DNA of 64,000 bases, from NCBI GenBank assembly GCA_963760735.1, contig CAVXEB010000001.1, positions 1 to 64,000 on the forward strand, in the 5' to 3' direction. Source of the DNA: CF-46 sp963760735. Lineage in GTDB: Bacteria; Chloroflexota; Limnocylindria; Limnocylindrales; CSP1-4. This document shows positions 1 to 7,480 of this stretch, one piece after another. The stretch's first letter is position 1. Every line of letters starts with the position of its first letter. The notes below the pieces were generated by a model. That model ran no database searches. It worked only from the letters and a program-made list of their open reading frames with translations, and had not been told where the DNA came from. The position numbers were made by a program, and so were the translations under genes.

Positions 1-45
1 CTCGCGCCTGCCTGCGCCCGACGACATGGCCCAGCCGGACGACTA
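1..45 (+). repeat. Fragment resembling the 3' end of a decayed LuxR-HTH copy
   Basis: The stretch ending in ATGGCCCAGCCGGACGA closely matches ATGGCCCAAGCGGACGA at about 1320-1336, which lies just downstream of another degenerate HTH copy. It looks like the tail of a further copy cut by the window edge. Only a few dozen bases are available, so homology is suggestive only. Confidence 0.3.
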
Positions 46-107
46 GGAGCTGGGGGACCACAATCGGGGCCGGCAAAGCGTCATCGAACGACCGGCGCGG
101 CGAACCG

Positions 108-279
108 GTGTCGGAGACGGCGGCCGCCCACCGTCTCGGCCTCTCCGCACTCTACCGTCAAGCACCACCTGGCGAATGCTCGGTCGAAGGTCGGCGCGGA
201 GACGACAGCCCAGCTAGTGTGGATCCTTGGCCGGCGGCTTCCGGAGGCCAAGGCGGCGGCGGCGAGGGCCGCGTCTTGA
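108..279 (+). pseudogene. Decayed LuxR-type helix-turn-helix fragment (frameshifted)
   Basis: From 108 one frame reads VSETAAAHRLGLS, the first part of a LuxR/GerE-type HTH. From 154 the next frame reads TVKHHLANARSKVG, then a TTAQLVWILGRRLPE tail, ending at a TGA at 277-279. Joined by one base, the two halves give a normal HTH in which the recognition helix runs straight across the break. A single extra base near 150-153 therefore explains the interruption. No N-terminal receiver or other domain is readable upstream. A similar degenerate copy lies near 1223-1345. The parent may have been a small phage- or island-encoded HTH protein like the one at 3039. Identity as an HTH is fairly sure; any remaining function is unlikely. 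Confidence 0.6.
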
Positions 280-543
280 TTCCGGCTACTGCGTCACGGG
301 CACGACCGGCATCAGCGGCTGACTCCGCGATGCCACAGCCCACAGCCCGGCAGCGAAGGGGCGGCGGCCCCTGGGCGTGAGTCGGAAAGGCGATGATGGA
401 GATCGGCTGGCTAGTGCGAGGGCCTAGGCCGCCCGAGGTGGATCAGCCGTGCGTCGAAGGGCGACCGCCGGCACGATGAACGTCGCCCAGGTGGCCGAGC
501 ACGGAACGACCGCCACAAACTCGGCAAGGAGCGAGCTGCAACC
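280..543. other. Intergenic, no gene seen
   Basis: No convincing coding frame, tRNA or strong dyad is visible on either strand. The last 25 bases hold an AAGGAG-like ribosome binding site for the reductase gene at 544. Confidence 0.5.
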
Positions 544-1167
544 ATGAAGCTGACGACCACCACGCAGATCTCTGTCGACGGCGTAATGCAGGGGCCGGGC
601 GGGCCGGCCGAGGACGAACGCGACGTCTTCACGCGCAGCGGTTGGGCCCACTTCGACGACGCGGCCGGAAGGGCGATGGACGAGATCTTCCTGCGCGCCG
701 ACGCGTTCCTGTTCGGCCGGCGGACCTACGGGATCTTCGCCGGCTCGTGGGGATCGTGGCCCGATCCGGGCGACAGCCCCATCTGGACCGCGCTGCATAC
801 CCTGCCCAAGTACGTGGCCTCGAAGACACTGACCAATCCGCAATGGACGGGCACGACCGTCCTGGCCGGAGACATCGCGGCGGCCATCCGCGAGCTGAAG
901 GCCAAGCCGGGACGCGACCTGCAGGTGCAGGGCAGCGGCGCGCTCATCCGATGGATGCTCGACCACGACCTTGTCGACGAGATGACCCTGTTCACCTTCC
1001 CTGTGGTCGTCGGTCAGGGCTCGCGGCTGTTCCCTGAGACCGGTCGAGACTGGGCGCTCGATCTTGTCAACGCGCGGACGACCCCAGGGGGCATCACCAT
1101 CCAGACGTATCGGCCGCTTGGGCGTCGACCCGAGTACGCGGGGTCCACGGCCGACGAGGCCCGCTAG
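544..1167 (+). CDS. Dihydrofolate reductase family protein (RibD C-terminal domain-like)
   Basis: This 207-residue protein has the layout of the small stand-alone RibD-C/DHFR-like family (YwjB/YyaP type). It begins with the strand MKLTTTTQISVDGV, has FGRRTYGIFAGSWG around residues 58-71, a LQVQGSGALIRWMLD segment around 127-141 that forms the NADP-binding core, and VVVGQGSRLFPE near 160. The family is thought to be NADPH-dependent reductases; the real substrate of these stand-alone members is generally unknown, and true folate reduction is not implied. The start is supported by AAGGAGCG upstream. It sits alone between two decayed HTH fragments in the accessory region, so it was probably acquired with it. 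Family assignment is good; substrate unknown. Confidence 0.85.
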   Translation: MKLTTTTQISVDGVMQGPGGPAEDERDVFTRSGWAHFDDAAGRAMDEIFLRADAFLFGRRTYGIFAGSWGSWPDPGDSPIWTALHTLPKYVASKTLTNPQWTGTTVLAGDIAAAIRELKAKPGRDLQVQGSGALIRWMLDHDLVDEMTLFTFPVVVGQGSRLFPETGRDWALDLVNARTTPGGITIQTYRPLGRRPEYAGSTADEAR

Positions 1168-1222
1168 CAACACGCCCCCGCGCGACCCCAGCCGCTCTCA
1201 ACCTTCGTGCCAGGCAAACCAT

Positions 1223-1345
1223 GTGAACGACCACCTGGCGAAACGCGCGATCGAAGGTGGGGGCGACGACGACGGCGCAGCTGGTGTGGATCCTGGCGCC
1301 GCGGCTGCCGGAGCCGAGGGCATGGCCCAAGCGGACGAAAAGCGG
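1223..1345 (+). pseudogene. Second decayed LuxR-HTH fragment
   Basis: About 90 bases align well by eye with 157-250: both contain a CCACCTGGCGAA word, GCAGCTGGTGTGGATCCT-type sequence and a CTGCCGGAGCC tail. Read in the matching frame the end gives TAQLVWILAPRLPEP, but no single frame covers the whole HTH. It is therefore a relic. The rest of 1168-1491 holds no other gene that I can support. Confidence 0.5.
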
Positions 1346-1491
1346 ACTGCTTGAATGGCCCAATCGGCCGAATAGGAACGGGGGAAGCCAGCCGCCACCC
1401 TTGAGGGCATGACGGCGCGCTGGTCCGATCCACATCGACTCCCGGTTCCCCCCGCCGGGTACGTCCGCGCCGTCAACCCCTCGGTCGCCCA

Positions 1492-1617
1492 ATGAATGGG
1501 GTCGAGCTCGTCCTCGCCTTCCTCGCCGGCGTGGTCATGGGCGGCGCCCTCGACCGCTTCGTCCTCCCGCTCCTCGTCGACGCATGGATCGACCGACTCC
1601 GCCGGCATGGGCAGTGA
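1492..1617 (+). CDS. Small membrane protein of a phage-like lysis cassette
   Basis: A 41-residue product starting at ATG 1492 with one hydrophobic segment (VELVLAFLAGVVMGGAL) followed by a short basic tail ending RLRRHGQ. The stop at 1615-1617 lies inside the next gene, whose ATG is at 1607. Single-span peptides directly before an endolysin are common in phage lysis modules, but no family is recognised. Confidence rests on the coupling to the downstream genes rather than on homology. Confidence 0.45.
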   Translation: MNGVELVLAFLAGVVMGGALDRFVLPLLVDAWIDRLRRHGQ

Positions 1618-1840
1618 GCGGCGTGACGATGTGCCGGAGCGCCGGACTCGGGCCGACGTCTACTCCTCCGCTCGGATCGGCGCTGCCACAGCCTTCACGC
1701 TCGTCGTGGTCGCCCTCCTCGTTCTCGATGCCGGCGTCCCGGACTACGACATCGCCCCTGGGGTCCTCCTGCCCGTGCTCGGCGCGATCTGTGCGCTCCT
1801 GGGACTCGAGGCCTCGGCCTTCTGGAGGGGCGTGAAGTGA
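1607..1840 (+). CDS. Small two-span membrane protein before the endolysin
   Basis: 77 residues with a charged N-terminus (MGSERRDDVPERRTRAD), then two hydrophobic segments, about residues 22-40 and 48-68 (PGVLLPVLGAICALLGL), and a short basic end. It overlaps the preceding small gene by 11 bases, and its TGA overlaps the GTG of the endolysin (GTGA at 1837-1840), so translation is probably coupled. Size and place suggest a holin-like or accessory lysis protein. In-frame codons extend upstream of 1607, so the exact start is not certain. Confidence 0.5.
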   Translation: MGSERRDDVPERRTRADVYSSARIGAATAFTLVVVALLVLDAGVPDYDIAPGVLLPVLGAICALLGLEASAFWRGVK

Positions 1841-2847
1841 GCCCGATCTACTGGATCGGCTCGCCGAAGTACACCGCCGGCCACCCCGCACCCCTCATCG
1901 CCTTGGTCCATCACCGCATGGTCGGCACGCTCCGCTCGACCGACGCCGCGTTCACCTCGACCGACGGACGGGAGGCCTCGACCAACTTCGGCGTCGGCTA
2001 CGGCTGCGGCCGCGCGGGGCACCCCACCACCGCCCACGTCCATCAGTACGTCAGGCTCGGCGACCAGGCCTGGGGCAACGGCAACTGGGACCCATCGGGC
2101 GCCTGGGACGACCGCTACCCGACGCGCCTCCTCAACAGCCGGACAGTCAGCATCGAGCACCACGACAACGGCGGCCGCACGGCAGGCTCCGGCAGGGGCG
2201 TCGTGCCGGAAGCCGTCATCGTCGCGTCGATCGCGCTCGATGCCCTGCTGCTGCGGGGCGACCTCGCCGAGCTCAGGGCGGCGGGGATCAGGTTCCGCGC
2301 CGGCACCGAGACCGCCTTCACCCGCGAGCTCCGGGCGATCTCGATCGACCGCCACCACATCATCGACCACCACTACATCGCCGGGCGCCTCAAGCCCTCC
2401 TGCTGGCGGCCCTGGGCAGACGACCCTGTGGGCTTCCCGCAGGCCCGCTACCTCGCAGCTCTCGCGCCAGCGCCGTCCGCTCCGGAGGAGACCGTGAACA
2501 GCTACCCCGTGCCCAAGGTCCCGAGCATCGTCACCGTGCCCGCGGGCACCTGGCTGTACGCGACCTCCGCGTTCGAACCCTCGCCCGACAACATCCAGGT
2601 CGACCCGGGGCGCGATATGCCCTACCTCGGCCAACCGGAGAGCACGGTTCGCATCGTCGAGTACGTCGATGCGAAGGGAGTTCATCAGGGTCGCTCGATG
2701 TACGCGAAGGCGCCCGAGGTCACCAACATCCGCCCGGCACCCGACCCCACGCCGTTCAACCAGGCGCAGCTCGACGCTGCCGAGAAGAACGCGGCCGGGG
2801 CGGTCAAGTCTGCAGCCGACCGCGCGGCCGCCGCCTACGGAGCGTGA
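1837..2847 (+). CDS. Endolysin: N-acetylmuramoyl-L-alanine amidase (Amidase_2-like)
   Basis: 336 residues from GTG 1837. The first 210 residues look like a peptidoglycan recognition/Amidase_2 domain: IALVHHRMVG near residues 21-30, TVSIEHHDNGG near 104-114, and DRHHIIDHHYI near 169-179 supply the His residues expected as zinc ligands. A Cys follows in LKPSCWRP. The enzyme would cut the amide bond between MurNAc and L-Ala in the stem peptide. The C-terminal 120 residues (PVPKVPSIVTVPAGTWLY onward, ending in an Ala-rich helix) are probably a wall-binding or tail region. No signal peptide is present, as expected of a phage endolysin released through a holin. Coupling to small membrane proteins on both sides marks a lysis cassette from a prophage or related element. 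Confidence 0.8.
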   Translation: MSPIYWIGSPKYTAGHPAPLIALVHHRMVGTLRSTDAAFTSTDGREASTNFGVGYGCGRAGHPTTAHVHQYVRLGDQAWGNGNWDPSGAWDDRYPTRLLNSRTVSIEHHDNGGRTAGSGRGVVPEAVIVASIALDALLLRGDLAELRAAGIRFRAGTETAFTRELRAISIDRHHIIDHHYIAGRLKPSCWRPWADDPVGFPQARYLAALAPAPSAPEETVNSYPVPKVPSIVTVPAGTWLYATSAFEPSPDNIQVDPGRDMPYLGQPESTVRIVEYVDAKGVHQGRSMYAKAPEVTNIRPAPDPTPFNQAQLDAAEKNAAGAVKSAADRAAAAYGA

Positions 2848-2853
2848 CACGTG

Positions 2854-3042
2854 ATGGATAACCAGCCCGGCACGATCTGGGGCCGCGAACCAGCGATGGT
2901 CCTCGCCCTCGTCCAGGCGGTGATCGCGCTGGTTGTCGCGTTCGGCCTCAACCTCGCACCCGACCAGATCGGCGCGATTCTGGCGGTCACGGCGGTGGTC
3001 CTGGGGCTCATCACGCGTAGCCAGGTGAGCCCGGCGTCGTGA
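2854..3042 (+). CDS. Holin-like small membrane protein
   Basis: 62 residues from ATG 2854 (GTG 2851 is also in frame): a short polar start, then two hydrophobic helices, ALVQAVIALVVAFGLNLA and IGAILAVTAVVLGLI, with a brief polar end. This is the form of small phage holins, which make membrane holes so that the endolysin reaches the wall. It follows the endolysin by a few bases and its stop overlaps the GTG of the next gene. Function is inferred from form and position. Confidence 0.6.
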   Translation: MDNQPGTIWGREPAMVLALVQAVIALVVAFGLNLAPDQIGAILAVTAVVLGLITRSQVSPAS

Positions 3043-3230
3043 GAGACGGCTACCTGCGAGGGACGCTCCCGCGTGCGCCGACCGCACGCCAGGTCGACGT
3101 CCTTGCGGCGTTCGTCGCCAGCGGCGGATCCGTCGCCGAGGCGGCCGCGCGCGTCGGCGTTCGGCCGAGCACCGCGAAGCGGCACCTCGCGGATCTGCGG
3201 CGCGGTCTGGCCTTTCGACCGAGCAGCTGA
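3039..3230 (+). CDS. LuxR-type HTH protein, apparently truncated by a -1 frameshift
   Basis: The start GTG at 3039 overlaps the previous stop (GTGA). The protein reads as a GerE/LuxR HTH: APTARQVDVLAAFVASGGS, then VAEAAARVGVRPSTAKRHL as the helix-turn-helix. In this frame it ends at 3230 after LRRGLAFRPSS. Shifting by -1 at about 3200 continues the family pattern with ARSGLSTEQLIYTGRARGWL and ends at 3284-3286. The intact ancestor was therefore probably about 82 residues. Either one base has been lost or the frame is recovered by slippage; simple decay is more likely. It closes the lysis cassette and may once have controlled it. Confidence 0.6.
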   Translation: MRDGYLRGTLPRAPTARQVDVLAAFVASGGSVAEAAARVGVRPSTAKRHLADLRRGLAFRPSS

Positions 3231-3419
3231 TCTACACCGGCCGGGCGCGGGGCTGGCTCATGGTTCCGAGCCTCGAGCCCAGCTGAATTCGCACCGCCCG
3301 AGCGCTGGGCTACCGCAATGATTGCCGCAGTGATCATTCGTGCCAGCAGGTAGTAGCCGTCCGTCGGCGCAGGCTGGGACCAGCCGTGGGCCCGGCCCTC
3401 TTGACCGGTCTCCCGGCGA

Positions 3420-4082
3420 TCAGGCTCCCTGCAGGACCGGCCCGATGGCGTCGAGGATGAGGTCGAGCCCAAACTCGAACTCGTCGGCGTAGTCGAAGCC
3501 GGACGTGAGGAGCTCCCTCGCGACGCGCGCAGAGTTCGGGTACTCGTCCGCCTGCAGGTTGGCGAGCACCTCCTCGCTCATGGCTGCCAGCTCCTCGGCG
3601 TTGCTGAACGGGAAGTTGACCTCCTGCAGCGCGAACCCGAGCACGTAGCTGTCGACGAGGTTGTAGGCATGTACCGCCATGACCGCCGAGCACCCGGCGT
3701 CGAGCAGGACGGTGATGGTGTCCTCGTGTGTGCGGAAGTTGGCCGGGCCGGGCGTCAATCGCGATTCCATGAGCGTGATCGCCCAAGGATGCCGGCGCAG
3801 GGCCGCGCGGGTCGAGATCGCTTGGGCACGGAGCACCGTTCGCCAGTTCGAGCGATCTGCCGGCAGCTCGATCTCGGCGAAGACGAGGTCGACGATCCCG
3901 TCGAGGATGTCGTCCTTGTTGCGAACGTGTCGGTAGAGCGACATCGCCTCCACGCCGAGCCGCCGCCCGATCCGCTGCATCGTCAGCGCCGCGGTGCCGC
4001 CCTCGTCGGCAAGCTCCAGCGCCGCGCGCAGCACCCGGTCCCGGGCGAGCGGCGCTCGCTTCTGAGTCATGCAGCGTGTCAT
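3420..4082 (-). CDS. TetR/AcrR family transcriptional regulator
   Basis: 220 residues from ATG 4082, chosen because CTCCTC (GAGGAG on the coding strand) at about 4090-4095 sits at good spacing; a TTG three bases upstream is less likely. The N-terminal HTH covers about residues 10-60, with ALTMQRIGRRLGVEAMSLYRHVRNKDDIL as the typical TetR recognition region. The remainder fits the TetR_C tetracycline-repressor-like ligand domain (AISTRAALRRHPWAITLM, then a helix-rich C-terminus). It is divergent from the quinone oxidoreductase at 4183 and the interval holds three overlapping dyads, so it very probably represses both itself and that gene. The inducer is unknown. Its SD-led start differs from the leaderless core genes. 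Confidence 0.9.
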   Translation of the reverse strand: MTRCMTQKRAPLARDRVLRAALELADEGGTAALTMQRIGRRLGVEAMSLYRHVRNKDDILDGIVDLVFAEIELPADRSNWRTVLRAQAISTRAALRRHPWAITLMESRLTPGPANFRTHEDTITVLLDAGCSAVMAVHAYNLVDSYVLGFALQEVNFPFSNAEELAAMSEEVLANLQADEYPNSARVARELLTSGFDYADEFEFGLDLILDAIGPVLQGA

Positions 4083-4103
4083 CAACGTTCTCCTCGCGTG
4101 CCC

Positions 4104-4158
4104 TTGACGCCATCATAGCTTAGGCCATAAGCTTAGGCCATCAGCTTATGCCATAAGC
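4104..4158. promoter_or_regulatory. Triple overlapping TetR operator with promoter
   Basis: Three 15-bp sites follow one another at a 13-bp period, each sharing its terminal GC with the next: 4118-4132 (GCTTAGGCCATAAGC), 4131-4145 (GCTTAGGCCATCAGC) and 4144-4158 (GCTTATGCCATAAGC). The last is a perfect 6+3+6 palindrome. TTGACG at 4104-4109 is a reasonable -35 for the rightward gene, which would place its -10 inside the first operator. TATGAT (complement of 4112-4117) is a possible -10 for the regulator. Bound repressor should block both directions. Confidence 0.8.
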
Positions 4159-4182
4159 GGAAGAGAACACGAGGAGAGATCA

Positions 4183-5265
4183 ATGCAGGTAATCCACCAG
4201 GACCGGTACTCGGAAGTCAACGAGCCAGAGATGACCATGAGAACAACCAGTCACCGCCAAGCCCTGGTCGGCGACGCCTTGTCGGCCGAGGCGGGGATGA
4301 AGGCCGTCGTGCAACGCCGCTACGGGCCTCCCGAGCTGCTCGAGTACAGCGATGTGGGCCGGCCGGTCGTGGGGGACGGCGACGTCCTGGTCGGCGTCCA
4401 CGCCGCTTCGGTCCACCCCGGCGACTACTTCCTCATGACCGGCGCACCGCACATGGTGCGGCTGGCGTTCGGACTTCGCCGGCCCCGGTCCCCGATCCCG
4501 GGCAGGGACGTCGCCGGCGTGGTGGAAGCCGTCGGCGCGGCGGTCACGGACCTCCGACCGGGTGATGAGGTGTTCGGCTGGAGCACCACCGGGACGCTGG
4601 CGGAGTACGCGAGCGTGCCGGCGGACCAGCTCGTGCGCAAACCCGGCAGGCTGACCATGGCGCAAGGAGCCGCGGTGCCCACCTCGGCGATCACCGCACT
4701 GCAGGCTCTGCGCGACATCGCGCACGTGCAACCGGGGCACACGGTGCTCGTCACGGGCGCATCGGGCGGCGTCGGGACGTTTGCCGTGCAGATCGCCAAG
4801 GCGCTCGGGGCAGAGGTGACCGGGGTGTGCAGCACCCGCAACATGGAGCTAGTCCGGTCGGTGGGCGCCGACCACGTCATCGATTACACGCGCACGGACT
4901 TCACCCGGACGGGGCTGCGCTACGACGTCATCTTCGACAACGTGGAAGCGCAGTCCCTGTCGGAGGTCCGACGGGCGCTCACACCCACCGGCACCCTCAT
5001 CCCCAACAGCGGTCGAGGCGGCCGATGGGTCGGACCCCTGGGCCGGGTCGTCAAGGCGCGCGCGCGGTCGCTGTTCACGCGCCAGACCCTGCGGCCGTTC
5101 ACCTCATTCGGGAAGCGCCGAGACCTGCTTGATCTGGCCGAGCTTCTCGAGGCGGCGCAACTCACGCCGGTCATCGACCGTACCTACCCGCTGAGCGAGG
5201 CGGCCGAGGCCCTCCGCTACGTCGGCGCCGGCCACACCCGCGGCAAGGTCGTGATCACCGTCTGA
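4183..5265 (+). CDS. NAD(P)-dependent medium-chain dehydrogenase/reductase, quinone oxidoreductase-like
   Basis: 360 residues of the zinc-free MDR family. The conserved core begins at residue 39 with MKAVVQRRYGPPELLEYSDVG. The nucleotide fold has the long glycine signature TVLVTGASGGVGTFAVQIAKALGAEVTGV around residues 187-215, and ADHVIDYTRTDF follows. Zinc ligands of alcohol dehydrogenases are absent. Such enzymes reduce quinones or enones with NADPH. GAGGAG at 4171-4176 supports the start at 4183; this gives a 38-residue leader not typical of the family, and internal ATGs at 4231, 4237 and 4297 are alternatives. Divergent from a TetR gene with operators between, so it is probably induced by a small toxic compound. 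Confidence 0.85.
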   Translation: MQVIHQDRYSEVNEPEMTMRTTSHRQALVGDALSAEAGMKAVVQRRYGPPELLEYSDVGRPVVGDGDVLVGVHAASVHPGDYFLMTGAPHMVRLAFGLRRPRSPIPGRDVAGVVEAVGAAVTDLRPGDEVFGWSTTGTLAEYASVPADQLVRKPGRLTMAQGAAVPTSAITALQALRDIAHVQPGHTVLVTGASGGVGTFAVQIAKALGAEVTGVCSTRNMELVRSVGADHVIDYTRTDFTRTGLRYDVIFDNVEAQSLSEVRRALTPTGTLIPNSGRGGRWVGPLGRVVKARARSLFTRQTLRPFTSFGKRRDLLDLAELLEAAQLTPVIDRTYPLSEAAEALRYVGAGHTRGKVVITV

Positions 5266-5361
5266 ACGTCGGACCAGGTGTCACGACCCACCACAGCGCC
5301 ACTCGTACACCAGCCACCGCTGTCAGGCGGACGGCTCACCAAGCGAACGAAGGAGCAAACC

Positions 5362-5859
5362 ATGAACAAGACACGACCTGTCCCCATCAACAGCGCTTTG
5401 ACAGGCCCGCCGATCCCGGTGCAGGCCAAGATCGCCGCCGCATGGACCAGCTTCATGTTCCTCTACATCTACGTCGACTTCTTCAACCTCTACAAGCCCG
5501 GCGTCGTCGACGGCATCCTGAATGGCCTCGTCTGGAAGTTCGACGTCAGCCCGACGTTGTTGACCTTCATGCTCGCGTCCGTGGCGATCCCGGCCCTGAT
5601 GGTGATGCTCTCCATGACGCTGCCCGCCCGGGTGAACCGCGCCACGAACCTCGTCGTTGCATCGCTCCTCATCCCCTACTCGGCGTTCAACGCGGCAGGG
5701 GCGACCTGGGAGTGGGCGTCCTTCTACGGCCTCTCCATCGGAATCGAGGTGCTGATCCTGGCCTTCATCCTGCGCTCCGCCTGGACCTGGCCCCGAACGT
5801 ACTCCGACGCTGCAGATGTCGCGACGGCCGACCGACTGCAACAGCAAGCCCACGCCTGA
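5362..5859 (+). CDS. Four-span membrane protein (DUF6326-like)
   Basis: 165 residues from ATG 5362, which follows AAGGAGCAAACC. Four hydrophobic segments are visible: around SFMFLYIYVDFFNLY, LTFMLASVAIPALMVMLSM, ATNLVVASLLIPYSAF and GLSIGIEVLILAFIL. The early motif YIYVDFFNLYKPG resembles DUF6326 proteins as I remember them. No catalytic residues stand out. It lies 96 bases after the quinone oxidoreductase and may share its TetR control, as such pairs often do. The product is probably in the cytoplasmic membrane; function unknown. Confidence 0.7.
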   Translation: MNKTRPVPINSALTGPPIPVQAKIAAAWTSFMFLYIYVDFFNLYKPGVVDGILNGLVWKFDVSPTLLTFMLASVAIPALMVMLSMTLPARVNRATNLVVASLLIPYSAFNAAGATWEWASFYGLSIGIEVLILAFILRSAWTWPRTYSDAADVATADRLQQQAHA

Positions 5860-5945
5860 GCCATCGGTGCTCGACGCAGGCAGGAGAGTGCCTGCGTCGA
5901 GCCTGACGCTCACCGCGGCAACCGAGAACAAGAGGACTCGTCCCC

Positions 5946-6968
5946 ATGCCCGCCCTCCCGCCGCGTCTGAGCCTCGAGCAAGTCCGGCGCCTCGCGAAGG
6001 ACCTGCTCCGCGACCTGAAGGACGGCGATCGCGCCGCAATTCGACGCCTCGCGGTCGTGTCTGCACCATCGACGCTGGCTGGCGCGCAACTCGCCATTGC
6101 CCGCGAATACGGATTCCCCAGCTGGGCGCGCCTCAAGCGCGACGTCGAGCTGCGCGAGATCCTCGACTCTCTCGATGTGGGCCGCCTGCGCGCGCTCGTC
6201 GCTGAGGAGCCCGACCTCGCGTCGACCACGATGGAACATTGGGTCGATCACCCAGCGGGCGCCTCGCCGCTCGGCTACGTCGCGATGCTCCGGTACGACA
6301 CCACCCGCGGCATCTGGCGCGAGGTCGACGGCGCAGGCGCTATCGCCGCCATCCTCGTCGCGGCCGGTGCCCCGGTCGACGGCCAGAAGGGTGTTCCCGA
6401 AACGCCGCTCATCACAGCGGCGAGCTACGGCGATGCCGGTGTCGCCCGGGTGCTCATCGGCGCAGGTGCCGACCTGGAGGCACGGGCCAGCGACGATGCA
6501 GGCGGGGTCCCCGGCGGCACGGCGCTACTCTACGCGGCCGTGTTCGGGATGAGCGATGTGGTCGATGTGCTCGTCAAGGCAGGGGCTCGGATTGAGGGGA
6601 TCGAGGTTGCGGCCGCCGTCGGCGATGTCACCGAATGGCTCGCCGGGGCCGCGCCCGACGCGCTGACTCGCGCCCTGGTGATGGCCGCGCAGCACGAGCG
6701 ACTCGACGTCATCGACCGACTGCTCGCCCTCGGCACGCCGGTCGATGCAGTCGATCCCGTTTTCGGAGGCCATCCGTTGCGCGCCGCGGCCCAGGCCGGC
6801 CGCCCTGGTAGCGTCGGCCAGCTGCTCGCCGCTGGGGCGGACCCAAACCTGCGAGACAACCGCCTTCGGACGCCCCTGGACCTCTGCCGGAAGAGTCTCG
6901 CAGAGCACGAGGGCGTCGACGGCTATCGCGAGGTCGAGGCCATCCTCGTCCCGATCACCGATCCCTGA
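5946..6968 (+). CDS. Ankyrin repeat protein
   Basis: 340 residues. After an N-terminal helical part (residues 1-60, with a REYGFPSWARLKRD motif seen in many bacterial ankyrin proteins), ankyrin-type repeats follow: ETPLITAASYGDAGVARVL, TALLYAAVFGMSDVVDVL, ALVMAAQHERLDVIDRLL and HPLRAAAQAGRPGSVGQLL, each with the AAGADP-type turn. No enzyme domain is present, so it is probably a protein-binding scaffold in the cytoplasm. An AAGAGGA ribosome site precedes it. Single ankyrin genes are common passengers in accessory regions; the partner is unknown. Confidence 0.85.
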   Translation: MPALPPRLSLEQVRRLAKDLLRDLKDGDRAAIRRLAVVSAPSTLAGAQLAIAREYGFPSWARLKRDVELREILDSLDVGRLRALVAEEPDLASTTMEHWVDHPAGASPLGYVAMLRYDTTRGIWREVDGAGAIAAILVAAGAPVDGQKGVPETPLITAASYGDAGVARVLIGAGADLEARASDDAGGVPGGTALLYAAVFGMSDVVDVLVKAGARIEGIEVAAAVGDVTEWLAGAAPDALTRALVMAAQHERLDVIDRLLALGTPVDAVDPVFGGHPLRAAAQAGRPGSVGQLLAAGADPNLRDNRLRTPLDLCRKSLAEHEGVDGYREVEAILVPITDP

Positions 6969-7123
6969 GTTCGTTCCGCTCCTTGCGTCGAGCGCCCGCC
7001 AGCACCTCGAGGTAGAACTCGACCGTCTGCGCCGACAGGACCTTCGCGCGGCAGACGGCGACAAAGGCGGCGACGACTGCGTCGAAGCGGTGGCGGCGCG
7101 GGTCGCGGCTGCCAGTACGCGGA

Positions 7124-7184
7124 GTCAGGCGAACTTCGCGATCCGGCGAATCAGGTGAACGTCCAGAAGCCGAATCAGGTGAAC
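7124..7184 (+). repeat. Three direct repeats, possible remains of an insertion-sequence end
   Basis: TCAGGCGAAC (7125-7134), TCAGGTGAAC (7151-7160) and TCAGGTGAAC (7175-7184) lie 26 and 24 bases apart; the first and third continue with TTCG. Multiple short direct repeats at an end are known in IS21-type elements. The rest of 6969-7291 has no gene I can support. A transposase fragment is not convincingly readable, so the source element is uncertain. Confidence 0.45.
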
Positions 7185-7291
7185 TTCGAGGCATTCTGTG
7201 GCTCCTTCTTGGAGTCCACGCCTCGCTCGATGCGCACCAAACCACCAGATGTGGTGTCGGAAGTCCCCTGGGCCGCTACCCGTGGGGCAGC

Positions 7292-7366
7292 TGGCTGGCG
7301 AGGAAGGATTCGAACCTTCGATCTCCTGATCCAGAGTCAGGCGCCTTACCGCTTGGCCACTCGCCA
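7292..7366 (-). tRNA. tRNA-Gln (anticodon CTG)
   Basis: On the minus strand a full cloverleaf reads from 7366 to 7292: acceptor TGGCGAG paired with CTCGCCA, anticodon stem CCTGA/TCAGG around the loop CTCTGGA (anticodon CTG), and a T arm with GGTTCGAATCC. The discriminator is G and CCA is encoded. It is 75 nt with CCA. Its 3' end faces the accessory region, the usual orientation for an integrase attachment site. Confidence 0.95.
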
Positions 7367-7480
7367 GTGCCGGGCCGGATGATACCGCAGGCCGTCCGGG
7401 CCGCCGGCCGAGCCGCCCGGAACTCGGGCCGTCGAGTCACCAAATAGTCACAAACGCCGTCACGGGTTGCACGTGATTGC

